Source: Nitratiruptor sp. YY08-10 (GTDB taxonomy: Bacteria > Campylobacterota > Campylobacteria > Campylobacterales > Nitratiruptoraceae). From it: a stretch of 64,000 nucleotides of DNA. The notes under the pieces were generated by a model, which searched no databases, had not been told where the DNA came from, and saw only the letters and a list, made by a program, of their open reading frames with translations. Shown one piece after another: positions 53,792 to 62,165 of this stretch; position 1 is the stretch's first letter, and each line of letters opens with the position of its first letter. Where the stretch lies: assembly GCF_016629565.1 (NCBI RefSeq), contig NZ_AP023057.1:930001-994000 (forward strand). Direction: 5' to 3'. The translations under genes and the position numbers were made by a program.

Positions 53792-54433
53792 TTAGATAAA
53801 CATATTTGTTCCAACTATCAACGAGATTACTCCCGCCGTAGCAAACGCTACCCGTATATTTTTTTGTGTTTTAAGTAGATTCTCATTGATTAAAGATATA
53901 AAATACCCAAACATTAAAAAGACCAGCATTACACCAATCGTAAAACTAGCGACCATCATCAAGTTCACTTCATGATGAGCGATAGCACTCAGCGTGACCA
54001 GCATACCTCGCACACCACCTATACCCATAAGTGTACCAACTGTCAAAGCGGATGTTACTTGTTTTTTCTCACTATGCTTATGTTTTTTGCCATACCATAT
54101 ATGAATATGCTTTTTGCCGTCATGTTCGTGCCACCCTACATTGATACGACCGCTCAATGCCATAAAAAGCAAGAAAAGACCAATTGCAATAATTACGCTT
54201 GAGCTGGCGTAATCACCCCATGCAAGAATAGTTTCGCTGATATCGATATGCTGTAAAATTTTTGCAAAGATAAAAAGAGATACTCCATGTCCTACGGCAA
54301 AAGCGAGTGTGATTAGCATCGTTTTCTTTTTGCTTTTACCAATACTAAAATCGGTAATGGCTGTAAGATGATCTGGACCGAAAGCGTGTAATATCCCATA
54401 CCAAAAGATTAATAGAAGCGGCAAAGAATCCAT
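53792..54433 (-). CDS. NicO/RcnA-like nickel/cobalt transporter (hydrogenase-associated)
   Basis: A 213-residue inner-membrane protein with about six helices. The first helix carries HAFGPDHLTAI (H16, D21, H22), the signature metal-binding HX4DH motif of NiCoT/NicO permeases, and a cytoplasmic His-rich loop HEHDGKKHIHIWYGKKHKHS is at about residues 100-119. It is the first gene of the hyp operon, 9 bases before hypB, and so probably imports nickel for the hydrogenase. The ATG at 54433 has AAAGGAT in front; upstream in-frame starts would add non-membrane residues read from promoter DNA. Confidence 0.82.
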   Translation of the reverse strand: MDSLPLLLIFWYGILHAFGPDHLTAITDFSIGKSKKKTMLITLAFAVGHGVSLFIFAKILQHIDISETILAWGDYASSSVIIAIGLFLLFMALSGRINVGWHEHDGKKHIHIWYGKKHKHSEKKQVTSALTVGTLMGIGGVRGMLVTLSAIAHHEVNLMMVASFTIGVMLVFLMFGYFISLINENLLKTQKNIRVAFATAGVISLIVGTNMFI

Positions 54434-54452
54434 TGTTCTATCCTTTGTAAGT

Positions 54453-54477
54453 GAATAGTTATTCATCATTATATGAT
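54453..54477 (-). promoter_or_regulatory. promoter and operator-like repeats of the nickel/hyp operon
   Basis: On the reverse strand TATAAT (54468-54473) lies 34 bases before the transporter start, preceded by T-rich runs, as usual for this phylum. Two short inverted repeats overlap or adjoin it: ATCAT-TAT-ATGAT (54465-54477) and GAATA-GT-TATTC (54453-54464). They could bind a nickel- or iron-dependent repressor, but they do not match the known H. pylori NikR site closely. Confidence 0.5.
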
Positions 54478-54531
54478 AGTTTGGTAAAATAAAAATAAAA
54501 ATGGTATTATCTTCTATAAAAATGGGACTAC

Positions 54532-55168
54532 ATGCGATGTATCTATTGTAATGCACCCACTTATCTTCTTGGTAATGGCAATAGAAAATGCAAAATATGT
54601 AAAAGAAAGTTTAGTCCAGCAAAAATAGCAAGAAAAGAGAAAATAATTGAGTGTTTTTGCAAAGATCTCTCTGTCAATGAATGTATGAGACGAAGCGGTT
54701 ACAATTATGTTACTATTAAAAGTTATTATGAAATGTTTAGAAAGAAAATTGCGGCTTTTATGGAAGAGGAGTACTTGAACCGTCAAGAGACAAAAGCATA
54801 TGAAGAGTATATCTACTTGGAAAGCTCAAAAGATCCAAAAAAAGATATTTTTGATGGATACAATTTTTTAACATTCGATTATGGAGGAAAAATATATAAT
54901 CTTTTAATGCCGGATCTTTCAAGATTTAAACCCTATTTCAGAGAAGATGGACTCAATGAAGTTTACTACAAAGAGTTTAAAAATTTTTTACGGATCTCGA
55001 AGTTACAAAAAAATAGTCAAAACGGACTTATTTACGATTTTTGGAGCTATATTGGAAGATTTATTGCCAAAATATAGAGGGATAAAAAGGGAAAACTTTT
55101 TCTATTATCTCAAAGAGGCTGAGTTTAAGTTCAATTTTGATTGTGAAAAATTAAAGGAAATAGTATGA
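54532..55168 (+). pseudogene. IS1595-type transposase relative, frameshifted and probably domesticated
   Basis: Frame 1 (54532-55077) gives 181 residues: a zinc ribbon CIYCNAPTYLLGNGNRKCKICKRKF (quoted in parts: CIYCNAP, CKICKRKF), a helix-turn-helix-like stretch and a weak RNase-H-like region, ending NGLIYDFWSYIGRFIAKI. The remaining IS1595 C-terminus, YRGIKRENFFYYLKEAEFKFN, is in another frame up to a TGA at 55168 that overlaps the next start (ATGA). Removing one A from AAAA at 55069-55072 would join both. The catalytic Asp is not evident (YLESS in place of a DES-like motif). It may be a regulator of the neighbouring hydrogenase genes, or a decaying gene, or carry a sequencing error. Confidence 0.6.
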
Positions 55169-56352
55169 GAAAAGTGGTTGTCATAGGCGGTGGATACGGA
55201 GGGATAAAGGCTTTGGAAGAGTTTGCAAGAAATGATCAAAATATTGAAGTAACACTTATTGATCAACACACCTATCACTATCTTCAAACGGAGAGTTACG
55301 ATCTTGTTGCTTCGAAAATCCCAATTCAAGAGAGTTTTATCTATTTGCCAACATTGGTTGCCAGTTTTGGTAAAAATTTTCATTTTATCCACGATGAAGC
55401 GGTTGCTATCAAAGAAGATCAAGTTGTATGCAAAGAAGGGACTTATCCTTTTGATTATTGCGTTATTGCAACTGGAAGCGTGACAAAGTTTTTGCAAGGA
55501 TTTGAGAAAAAAGGAAAACACTCTTTGGGTGTCAAAAGTCTGCGTGCGGCTCTTCATATAAAACAGTATTTTGAAGAGGAACTCTTTGCAAGACTTGAAC
55601 CAAAAAGAGCGAAAAGAAGTTTTCGAGTCATTGTCATTGGTGGGGGTTTGAGTGGGGTAGAGATAGCAGCCGAAATGCGATGTTATTTCAACCAATATGT
55701 AAAAGAAAATGCTCTGAGTTGTGGAAATATCGAAATCCAACTTCTTTCGAAACATATTCTAAAAGGAGTTGATCAGAAAACACGCGATAAGGCTGTAAAA
55801 AGGTTGCGACAATTAGGTGTTTCTTTAGTTCCTCAATATGTCAATGAAATTACAGAACAAAAGGCGATACTTAGTGGTGGAGAAACGATAGATTTTGATT
55901 TTGCCATATTTGCCGGAGGAATTGAGCCCTCACCTTTTATTCAAAATCTTGAATATACAAAAGATGCGAGAGGATTTTTGGTCGTTGATGAGTATTTGCG
56001 AGTAGAAAAAAATATCTTTGCTGTAGGTGATGTGGCAGTTTTAAAAGATAAAGAAGGAAATCTTATTCCTCCCACAGCACAAAGTGCTGAGCAAAGTGGA
56101 GTAATTGCCGCTAAAAATATCCTTCAGGCCATTTCCAACCAACCTTTGCAAAGAGCCGATATCAGACTGCGTGGACTAGCCATTGCTCTAGGTGGAAAAT
56201 ATGCGATAATAGTAACTCCTTTTGGTTTTCAAATCAGTGGGATTCTGGGTTGGATTGGCAAAAAAGCGATAGAAAAAGGATATAAATGGCCTCTTAAATT
56301 GAAAGCCAAGCAGGGGTTTGAAAAATTAACGGCGTGTAAAGGAGAAAAATGA
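55165..56352 (+). CDS. NDH-2-like FAD-dependent pyridine nucleotide oxidoreductase
   Basis: A 395-residue flavoprotein with a FAD Rossmann start VVVIGGGYGGIKALEEFA (about residues 3-20), a NAD-binding VIVIGGGLSGVEIAAEM (about 154-170) and the flavin-contacting IFAVGDVAVLKD plus PPTAQSAEQSG near the C-terminus. The final 50 residues contain an amphipathic stretch (TPFGFQISGILGWIGKKA) as in membrane-associated type II NADH:quinone dehydrogenases. The cysteines of sulfide:quinone reductase are not at the expected places. Electron donor and acceptor are inferred. It overlaps the transposase-like gene and yaaA. Confidence 0.82.
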   Translation: MRKVVVIGGGYGGIKALEEFARNDQNIEVTLIDQHTYHYLQTESYDLVASKIPIQESFIYLPTLVASFGKNFHFIHDEAVAIKEDQVVCKEGTYPFDYCVIATGSVTKFLQGFEKKGKHSLGVKSLRAALHIKQYFEEELFARLEPKRAKRSFRVIVIGGGLSGVEIAAEMRCYFNQYVKENALSCGNIEIQLLSKHILKGVDQKTRDKAVKRLRQLGVSLVPQYVNEITEQKAILSGGETIDFDFAIFAGGIEPSPFIQNLEYTKDARGFLVVDEYLRVEKNIFAVGDVAVLKDKEGNLIPPTAQSAEQSGVIAAKNILQAISNQPLQRADIRLRGLAIALGGKYAIIVTPFGFQISGILGWIGKKAIEKGYKWPLKLKAKQGFEKLTACKGEK

Positions 56353-57044
56353 AGATTCTTTTTGCTCCAAGTGAAGCGAAACGATCAGGTGGTGATCATC
56401 AAAAGATGCAGTTTTGTTTTAATATCGATAGAGAAACGATTTTGCAAAAATATGATGAAATTGTAAAACATGGAAGCAAAGAGGCGGTATTGAAACTTTT
56501 CGGTACAAAAGAGTTGTTGGATGTTGATATTTTTCATACCCCTACCCTCAAAGCTGTTCGAAGATACATCGGTGTTGCGTATGAGTATCTTGATTACGAC
56601 TCTCTCCATCCGCTCTATCAAGAATTCATTGATGAGCACCTTATTATTTTTTCAAATCTTTTTGGTCCACTATGTGCAAAGGATTTGATTCCCTTTTACA
56701 AATTAAAACAAGGCGAAGCAGTTGGGGATATAAAACCAGAGAAATTGTACGCCCCACTTTGCAAAAACTTGCTACAAGATGAAGAGATTTTAGATTTGAG
56801 GGCTGGATATTATGAAAAATTTTACAAACCAAACTTTTCTTTGAAGATGAAATTTATCAAAAATGGCAAAGTGGTAAGCCACTGGGCAAAGGCATACAGG
56901 GGGAAAATTCTTCGTCAAATTGCCGAAAATCAAATCGATAGCTTTAAAAAACTAAGAGATTTTTCTTTTGAAGGATTGCGGCTCAAAGAGATTATCAGCA
57001 AAAAAAGTGAAGAGATATGGGTAATGAAGATAGAGGAGCATTGA
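56349..57044 (+). CDS. yaaA: YaaA family peroxide stress protein
   Basis: A 231-residue member of the YaaA/DUF328 family, which in E. coli lowers free iron during hydrogen peroxide stress. The opening MKILFAPSEAKRSGG and the C-terminal AKAYRGKILRQIAENQIDS with EIWVMKIEEH fit, although the family core here is diverged. Its ATG overlaps the flavoprotein stop (ATGA). A peroxide-defence gene beside a hydrogenase-maturation operon with HypX agrees with exposure to oxygen. It converges on hypF with 4 bases between. Confidence 0.82.
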   Translation: MKILFAPSEAKRSGGDHQKMQFCFNIDRETILQKYDEIVKHGSKEAVLKLFGTKELLDVDIFHTPTLKAVRRYIGVAYEYLDYDSLHPLYQEFIDEHLIIFSNLFGPLCAKDLIPFYKLKQGEAVGDIKPEKLYAPLCKNLLQDEEILDLRAGYYEKFYKPNFSLKMKFIKNGKVVSHWAKAYRGKILRQIAENQIDSFKKLRDFSFEGLRLKEIISKKSEEIWVMKIEEH

Positions 57045-57048
57045 TCGT

Positions 57049-59160
57049 TCATTTATAGTTTTCGAGAGCATACCAGAGTTGCCCTAGGCTGATTCCCCCA
57101 TCATTTATAGGGATTTGTATTGGAAAGAAGTATGGGATGCTGTTTTGTTGCAGTTTTTTGATCGTATTTTCCAGTAACGTTTTGTTTTGAAAGACGCCTC
57201 CACTTAAAATAACTGGGAGTTTTTCTCTTTTTGCAATTTCGACAACAATTGCAGTGAGAGTATTTAAAAATTTCGTAGGAATATCTGCTTTTTTATCCTT
57301 GATGAGGGATAGAAAATCTATTGTAATGATTCCATCGTGAATATAAAACTCATATTGATCCTCTCTGGCCTGATATGCTTTTTCTACCAAGAGTCCAGTA
57401 TAGCCTTCATACTCTTGGTATGTACAAAGCCCTGCAAGAAAAGCAACCGCATCAAAGAGTCTTCCAACGGAGCTCGTTTCAAAGCAGTTGATATTTTTTT
57501 CATAAGCAAGATGAAAGAGCTTGTCTTCTATTTCAAAACCATATTTTTTTAATAAACTCCAAGCAATAAGCCTGATATCTTTAATAGCCTTTTCGCCACC
57601 AGCAATCTTTAGATAGTCAAAATGGTATTTTCTTTCATCACCTACAAATACCTCCCCTCCCCACACTTTTCCATCATCACCATATCCGGTTCCATCCCAG
57701 CTAAAGCCCAAAAAGAGATTTTGTGACAGAGGATGATGTGTAAGCTCCATCTCTGCCTTCGCAGCATAGATATGAGCCAAATGGTGTTGCATCTCGATAG
57801 TTGTAATATCCAAAGATTTTGCATATTGCGTCGTCTCATATCCCGGGTGTTTGTCGCATATGACAACTTCCGGTGAAAAATCGTATATCGTTTTAAAATC
57901 TTCAATCACTTGTAAAAAATACTCATAACTTTGAATATTTTTAATATCTCCTATGTGAGGAGAAAGAATTATACTGTTTGCAAAACTAAGAGCAATGGTG
58001 TTTTTCTGACGTGCACCTACAGCTAAGATGGAAGGAAGTTTCTTATCAACAAAAAAGCTTTTAGGAGCATATCCACGAGAGAGTCTGTAAAAAAGAGGTT
58101 TTTTATCTACGCTGACTACTACGCTATCATCGCAACTTCGAATAATCTCTCGATCGTAATATAAAACCTTTTGTGTAAATCTTTTAATATTCTCTTCATC
58201 TTTAACAATTGGCTCATCCGAAATATTTGCACTTGTGACCACAAGAGGCGAATCAATTAAAGAAAAAAGGAGATAGTAAATAGGTGAATAGGGTAAAAAA
58301 ACGCCAAGCCTATCGATATCAGGCGCTACATCTTTAAAACATTTTTTTGCTTTGACGATGACAATAGGGCGCTCTTTGGATGTAATAAGATTTTCTTCAT
58401 ATTCATTAATATGACAGACCTCTTTTATTTTCCCGATCGATTTAAACATAAGAGCAAACGGTTTTTTAGGTCTTTTTTTGATTTGTCGGAGTTTGTGAGC
58501 AGATTTTGGCAAACAGACAAGATGGTATCCCCCTACTCCTTTGATAGCAACAATATTGCCAATTAGAATATCCTTTGCAACTGCTTCGATTGCTTCATAT
58601 CCGCTCGATGATTCATAAAAGAGTTTAGGACCACAACTGTTACATCCAATCGGTTGTGCATGAAAAAAGCGACTATTTGGATCATTGTACTCCTTTTGAC
58701 ACTCTTGGCACATAGGAAACTTGGCCATGGATGTGTTCTTTCGGTCATAGGGAAGATCTTTTATGATAGTAAATCTTGGACCGCAATTGGTGCAGTTTAT
58801 GAGAGGATAACGGTAACGTCTGCTTTGAGGATCAAAAAGATCTTGTAAACACGCATCACAAATAGAGATATCTGGGGATAAAAAAGTCTCTTTTTGCCCC
58901 TCTTGGCTTTGTATAATAGTAAATTGTTGGAAATTTTGTTTTGGAGTATTTTGGATATGCAACGAAAAGATTTTGGCAAGTGGTGGAAGTTTTGATTGAA
59001 GATGCTCTAGAAAAAGCTCCTCATTCTTACCCTCTATAACAATCTCTACACCATCGCTGCAGTTACGGATGAATCCTGTGAGTCCAAGTTCATTGGCCAG
59101 TTTGTAGACAAAGGGACGAAAGCCCACTCCTTGGACGATCCCTTTGACAAATATTCTCAT
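57049..59160 (-). CDS. hypF: carbamoyltransferase HypF
   Basis: HypF makes carbamoyl-AMP from carbamoyl phosphate and transfers it to the HypE C-terminal Cys, starting CN synthesis. Domains in order: acylphosphatase (1-75, GIVQGVGFRPFVYKLA), two zinc fingers (CDACLQDLFDPQSRRYRYP, CTNCGPRF, CQECQKEYNDP, CNSCG, about 108-185), YrdC-like (about 195-370, VTSANISDEP) and Kae1-like (about 385-700, MQHHLAHIYAAKAEME). At 703 residues it is slightly short, but all motifs are present. Its start overlaps the hydE stop (TAATG). Confidence 0.95.
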   Translation of the reverse strand: MRIFVKGIVQGVGFRPFVYKLANELGLTGFIRNCSDGVEIVIEGKNEELFLEHLQSKLPPLAKIFSLHIQNTPKQNFQQFTIIQSQEGQKETFLSPDISICDACLQDLFDPQSRRYRYPLINCTNCGPRFTIIKDLPYDRKNTSMAKFPMCQECQKEYNDPNSRFFHAQPIGCNSCGPKLFYESSSGYEAIEAVAKDILIGNIVAIKGVGGYHLVCLPKSAHKLRQIKKRPKKPFALMFKSIGKIKEVCHINEYEENLITSKERPIVIVKAKKCFKDVAPDIDRLGVFLPYSPIYYLLFSLIDSPLVVTSANISDEPIVKDEENIKRFTQKVLYYDREIIRSCDDSVVVSVDKKPLFYRLSRGYAPKSFFVDKKLPSILAVGARQKNTIALSFANSIILSPHIGDIKNIQSYEYFLQVIEDFKTIYDFSPEVVICDKHPGYETTQYAKSLDITTIEMQHHLAHIYAAKAEMELTHHPLSQNLFLGFSWDGTGYGDDGKVWGGEVFVGDERKYHFDYLKIAGGEKAIKDIRLIAWSLLKKYGFEIEDKLFHLAYEKNINCFETSSVGRLFDAVAFLAGLCTYQEYEGYTGLLVEKAYQAREDQYEFYIHDGIITIDFLSLIKDKKADIPTKFLNTLTAIVVEIAKREKLPVILSGGVFQNKTLLENTIKKLQQNSIPYFFPIQIPINDGGISLGQLWYALENYK

Positions 59161-60917
59161 TACACTCCCAAAAGAGCACTTTCATTATCAATCGGATACT
59201 CGATATTTACCTTGGTCATAGGGGCATTTCTTGTAAACCTGCTAAAAAATGCACTGTTTGCAATATAGGCTCCACATAGAACAATATGGCTGGCTTTTGT
59301 TTCTCTATAGATTGAGACAGCTTGATTACTGAGAAAATCACCTAATGATTCAAAAATGGAGTAGGCTATGAGTTTAGAATCAGCATCAGCCAAAACGAAA
59401 CTCATGATAGATGCATAAAAACTTGAGTAATCAAAACTACTCTCCTCTACCCTGCAGTCAATACTTACTCCGCCTTTTCCTCCAAATGAGAGGCTTAGTT
59501 TATTAAATGAGTCAAAATCACCATCAAATCCGATAACTCTTGCTGCTTTTAAAATGAAATCATTCTCTTTTTCAAAAGCTTCGTAACGCTCGGGAAATCT
59601 CTTTTGGAACTGCTCGACTACTTTTCGTTTTGCTTCAAATTTTATCTCGCCAAAATCGAAGATCTCTTTTATAGTTTGTTTTTTATAGAAGAACTTGACT
59701 GTATCGGAAAAATAGACCCCAACAGTTGGCTCAGTTATCCCATGCTCTTTGAGAACGCTTTCAAAAACGGCTCTTGCCAAGTTTTGTACCCTTATGGAGG
59801 AGTGTTCTATGGGCTCTTCTTGAAATACTGTGATAGAGTCTGTTTCTACTTCCTTAAAATGTTCTACTTTATCGATGATACCGTTATGGAGTAAAAAAGA
59901 TCCTATAAGAGCCGTTTTGGAACTGTTGCAATATTTTGGAAACAAAGATTCACTATTGGGGCGAAAAAAGGAGAAGTGTTTATTGATAAAGTATTTTGGT
60001 GCTCCGTAAAATGTAATTGGAAGATCAAAATCAATAAAAAGATCCGCATCCTCTTTCTCATCAAAATAGCAGTAATCCGCATCCAGTGATGCCATAAAAA
60101 GGGTTGTAAAACCGTCCCATACGCCCACAGCTTCTACTATTTCGCCGCTACTTGTAGTAAGATACATTTGCGGTCTTTCAATGCTAAAAAGAGCTCTTTT
60201 TTCCATTGGTAAAACCAAAAACTCTTCATTTAGACGATTGATAAGCAGATAGCTTTTGTTGTCTTTTTCCAAATAGAATCGCTTATATCCTCTAAATGTT
60301 TTTATGCGAACCCTCTTCCCATCTTTGAGTGCATTTGCGGCAATATCAAAAATTTGTTTAAACTCCTCTTTTTCATTGGCAAATAAAACTTTTAAGCCTT
60401 TTTTATCGGTAAGCTTGATAGGGATATTGCACTCTATGCAGGTAATAAGCGGATAGTTTTTGCGAAAAGGATTAGTTTTAAGCTCTTCTTGGCACTCGTT
60501 GCAGGGTTTGAAAAAATTTAACAGCGTATTTGGTCTTTCAAATGGATAGTGGATAAGGAGGCTACTTTGATAGCCACAAGAGTTGCAGCTGGTAAATGGA
60601 TAGTAAAATCTTCTTGAAGATGGATCTAACATCTCTTTGATGCAGTTTGGACAAAGAGCGATAGAGGATGGGATATGTGCAATTGAGCCTTGTGAGGAAG
60701 GGCTTTCTTCATAAATTTGGATATTTTTAAAAAAGATGGAATTATAAAGATACTGGTCCAAAGCTTTTGTAAACTCATCAACATTTTCATTAAAATCTAC
60801 AAAAATATTAGGAAAAACGATAGAGTATGCAATTGGTGTAGCTGTTGCATCTGCAATTGATTGGATGCGTTTTAAAAAGTATGTTGTATGGGAATGATAC
60901 TCAAACCGTAAGGTCAT
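59160..60917 (-). CDS. hydE: HydE, degenerate HypF-related hydrogenase accessory protein
   Basis: A 585-residue protein encoded between hydD and hypF. Residues about 85-175 retain the HypF zinc-finger pattern (LCPNCIKEMLDPSSRRFYYP, CNSCGYQ, CNECQEELK, CIECN), and the parts before and after line up with the acylphosphatase, YrdC-like and Kae1-like parts but lack their motifs: no VQGVGFR and no HHLAH. In Wolinella and H. pylori HydE is needed for hydrogenase activity. It probably acts as a non-catalytic maturation factor or scaffold. The start overlaps hydD by 17 bases. Confidence 0.8.
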   Translation of the reverse strand: MTLRFEYHSHTTYFLKRIQSIADATATPIAYSIVFPNIFVDFNENVDEFTKALDQYLYNSIFFKNIQIYEESPSSQGSIAHIPSSIALCPNCIKEMLDPSSRRFYYPFTSCNSCGYQSSLLIHYPFERPNTLLNFFKPCNECQEELKTNPFRKNYPLITCIECNIPIKLTDKKGLKVLFANEKEEFKQIFDIAANALKDGKRVRIKTFRGYKRFYLEKDNKSYLLINRLNEEFLVLPMEKRALFSIERPQMYLTTSSGEIVEAVGVWDGFTTLFMASLDADYCYFDEKEDADLFIDFDLPITFYGAPKYFINKHFSFFRPNSESLFPKYCNSSKTALIGSFLLHNGIIDKVEHFKEVETDSITVFQEEPIEHSSIRVQNLARAVFESVLKEHGITEPTVGVYFSDTVKFFYKKQTIKEIFDFGEIKFEAKRKVVEQFQKRFPERYEAFEKENDFILKAARVIGFDGDFDSFNKLSLSFGGKGGVSIDCRVEESSFDYSSFYASIMSFVLADADSKLIAYSIFESLGDFLSNQAVSIYRETKASHIVLCGAYIANSAFFSRFTRNAPMTKVNIEYPIDNESALLGV

Positions 60918-61452
60918 TGTACTCTTTCATTGAGGGGTTTGCATACTCATAGATAATCGAGTCAACTGTTTTACTGGCTCTTTTTTGATATTGAATACCG
61001 CTTCTTTCTAGCTCTTGTAAAAGCGTTTGTATGTAGTGATCGAAAGATTTTCGCATGGTATCGGTTAAACCAATACCTACACTTTCGATATCTTTTGGCA
61101 CAATGCCTATGATGTTTACTTGTGCAATAGATTCAAGCATGCTACAAATCTCAAGCATCTCTACAACTTCCACCTCATGCGCAGTTTTTCTATACTCTCC
61201 AAGCCCCAGTAAAACCTCGCTTGGGAGATTGTATATGGAGCCTGGAGTATCCTCGATGGAGACCGTATCCATTATAATCACTTTATCATACTCTTGATAG
61301 TAGCGCATAAGTTTAAATCCCAGTGTCCCCCCATCGACGATTTCAACATCCTCATCAAAAACAAAATTTTCCTCGAGATATTTTGAAGCGTACACTCCAA
61401 TACCCTCATCCATAAACAAAATATTGCCAATACCTATAATTGCCGTTTTCAA
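60901..61452 (-). CDS. hydD: hydrogenase maturation endopeptidase HydD
   Basis: A 183-residue nickel-dependent endopeptidase of the HyaD/HycI family that removes the C-terminal tail of the large subunit once nickel is inserted. The motifs IGIGNILFMDEGIGVYA (about residues 5-21, with the metal-binding acidic residue), IMDTVSIEDTPG (second Asp at about 61) and the His in KTAHEVEVVEM (about 93) fit the family. It follows hydC by one base. Confidence 0.93.
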   Translation of the reverse strand: MKTAIIGIGNILFMDEGIGVYASKYLEENFVFDEDVEIVDGGTLGFKLMRYYQEYDKVIIMDTVSIEDTPGSIYNLPSEVLLGLGEYRKTAHEVEVVEMLEICSMLESIAQVNIIGIVPKDIESVGIGLTDTMRKSFDHYIQTLLQELERSGIQYQKRASKTVDSIIYEYANPSMKEYNDLTV

Positions 61453-61453
61453 C

Positions 61454-62155
61454 TCAACCTCTTTTGAATTTGTATCCGCTAAATACTATAGCGATATCTC
61501 CCTCTCTCCAAAAGATCGTTCTCCATACCACATAGTAGATATGAAATATGATCCAAACCAAAATAAAATACATTGTCAAATGATGCACATACCGCACATC
61601 CATTTTCGTACCTCCACAGACAGGTACTGTCCAATCAGTGACCAAATGAAGCATCCATGGCCACCAGGATCCTATACTACTCATTCCAGATTCCAGACCA
61701 TGTACATAGAGTTGAAGTCCCGTTAGGAGCATCCAGGCTAAAAGTAGATGAAAAATAGTGAAATAGACCACATGAAAACTATCTTCATGACTGCTGTCAA
61801 ATCTTTTTACACGATTGAGGGTGATGAGATTGATAAAAACCTCCCAAAACTCTTTTATGTTTTGAGCGTTAGGAATGAGTCTTTTAACAGGTTTTTCAAA
61901 TCTGCTGAAAAAATAGAGATATGCAATGACGATAGAGCTTACATCAAAGATGATTGCCGCATAAAAGTGAATCCACCTATTCCATGCCATTACAAACTTT
62001 TGTACTGCCGGTTCACTGATCAGTGTTTGATAATAGGGATGGCCGATATAAAGGCCAGTGATGACTGCCGCTACCATACACAGAGCCACTACCCAGTGAT
62101 TGAGACGCATAAAGAGCGTCATTCTTTTAACTTTTTGATACTTTTGTTTTTTCAT
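61454..62155 (-). CDS. hydC: Ni/Fe-hydrogenase b-type cytochrome subunit HydC
   Basis: A 233-residue dihaem cytochrome b that anchors the hydrogenase and passes electrons from H2 to (mena)quinone. Helices are at about 16-38, 58-80, 120-145 and 185-210, with haem-ligand histidines in LNHWVVALCMVAA, WIHFYAAIIF, FTIFHLLLAW and HHLTMYFILVWIIFHIYYV. The short charged tail ends in GYKFKRG. It is 10 bases after hydB. The subunit order A-B-C is that of Wolinella-type periplasmic uptake hydrogenases. Confidence 0.92.
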   Translation of the reverse strand: MKKQKYQKVKRMTLFMRLNHWVVALCMVAAVITGLYIGHPYYQTLISEPAVQKFVMAWNRWIHFYAAIIFDVSSIVIAYLYFFSRFEKPVKRLIPNAQNIKEFWEVFINLITLNRVKRFDSSHEDSFHVVYFTIFHLLLAWMLLTGLQLYVHGLESGMSSIGSWWPWMLHLVTDWTVPVCGGTKMDVRYVHHLTMYFILVWIIFHIYYVVWRTIFWREGDIAIVFSGYKFKRG

Positions 62156-62165
62156 CGCTGCCCCC

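Noticed and set aside
54532-55168. Active insertion sequence
   Set aside because: No flanking terminal inverted repeats or target duplication were found, catalytic acidic residues are not apparent, and both ends overlap or adjoin host genes.
55165-56352. Sulfide:quinone oxidoreductase
   Set aside because: The FAD and NAD motifs fit both families, but the conserved redox cysteines of SQR are not where expected, while the NAD-binding GxGxxG is intact.
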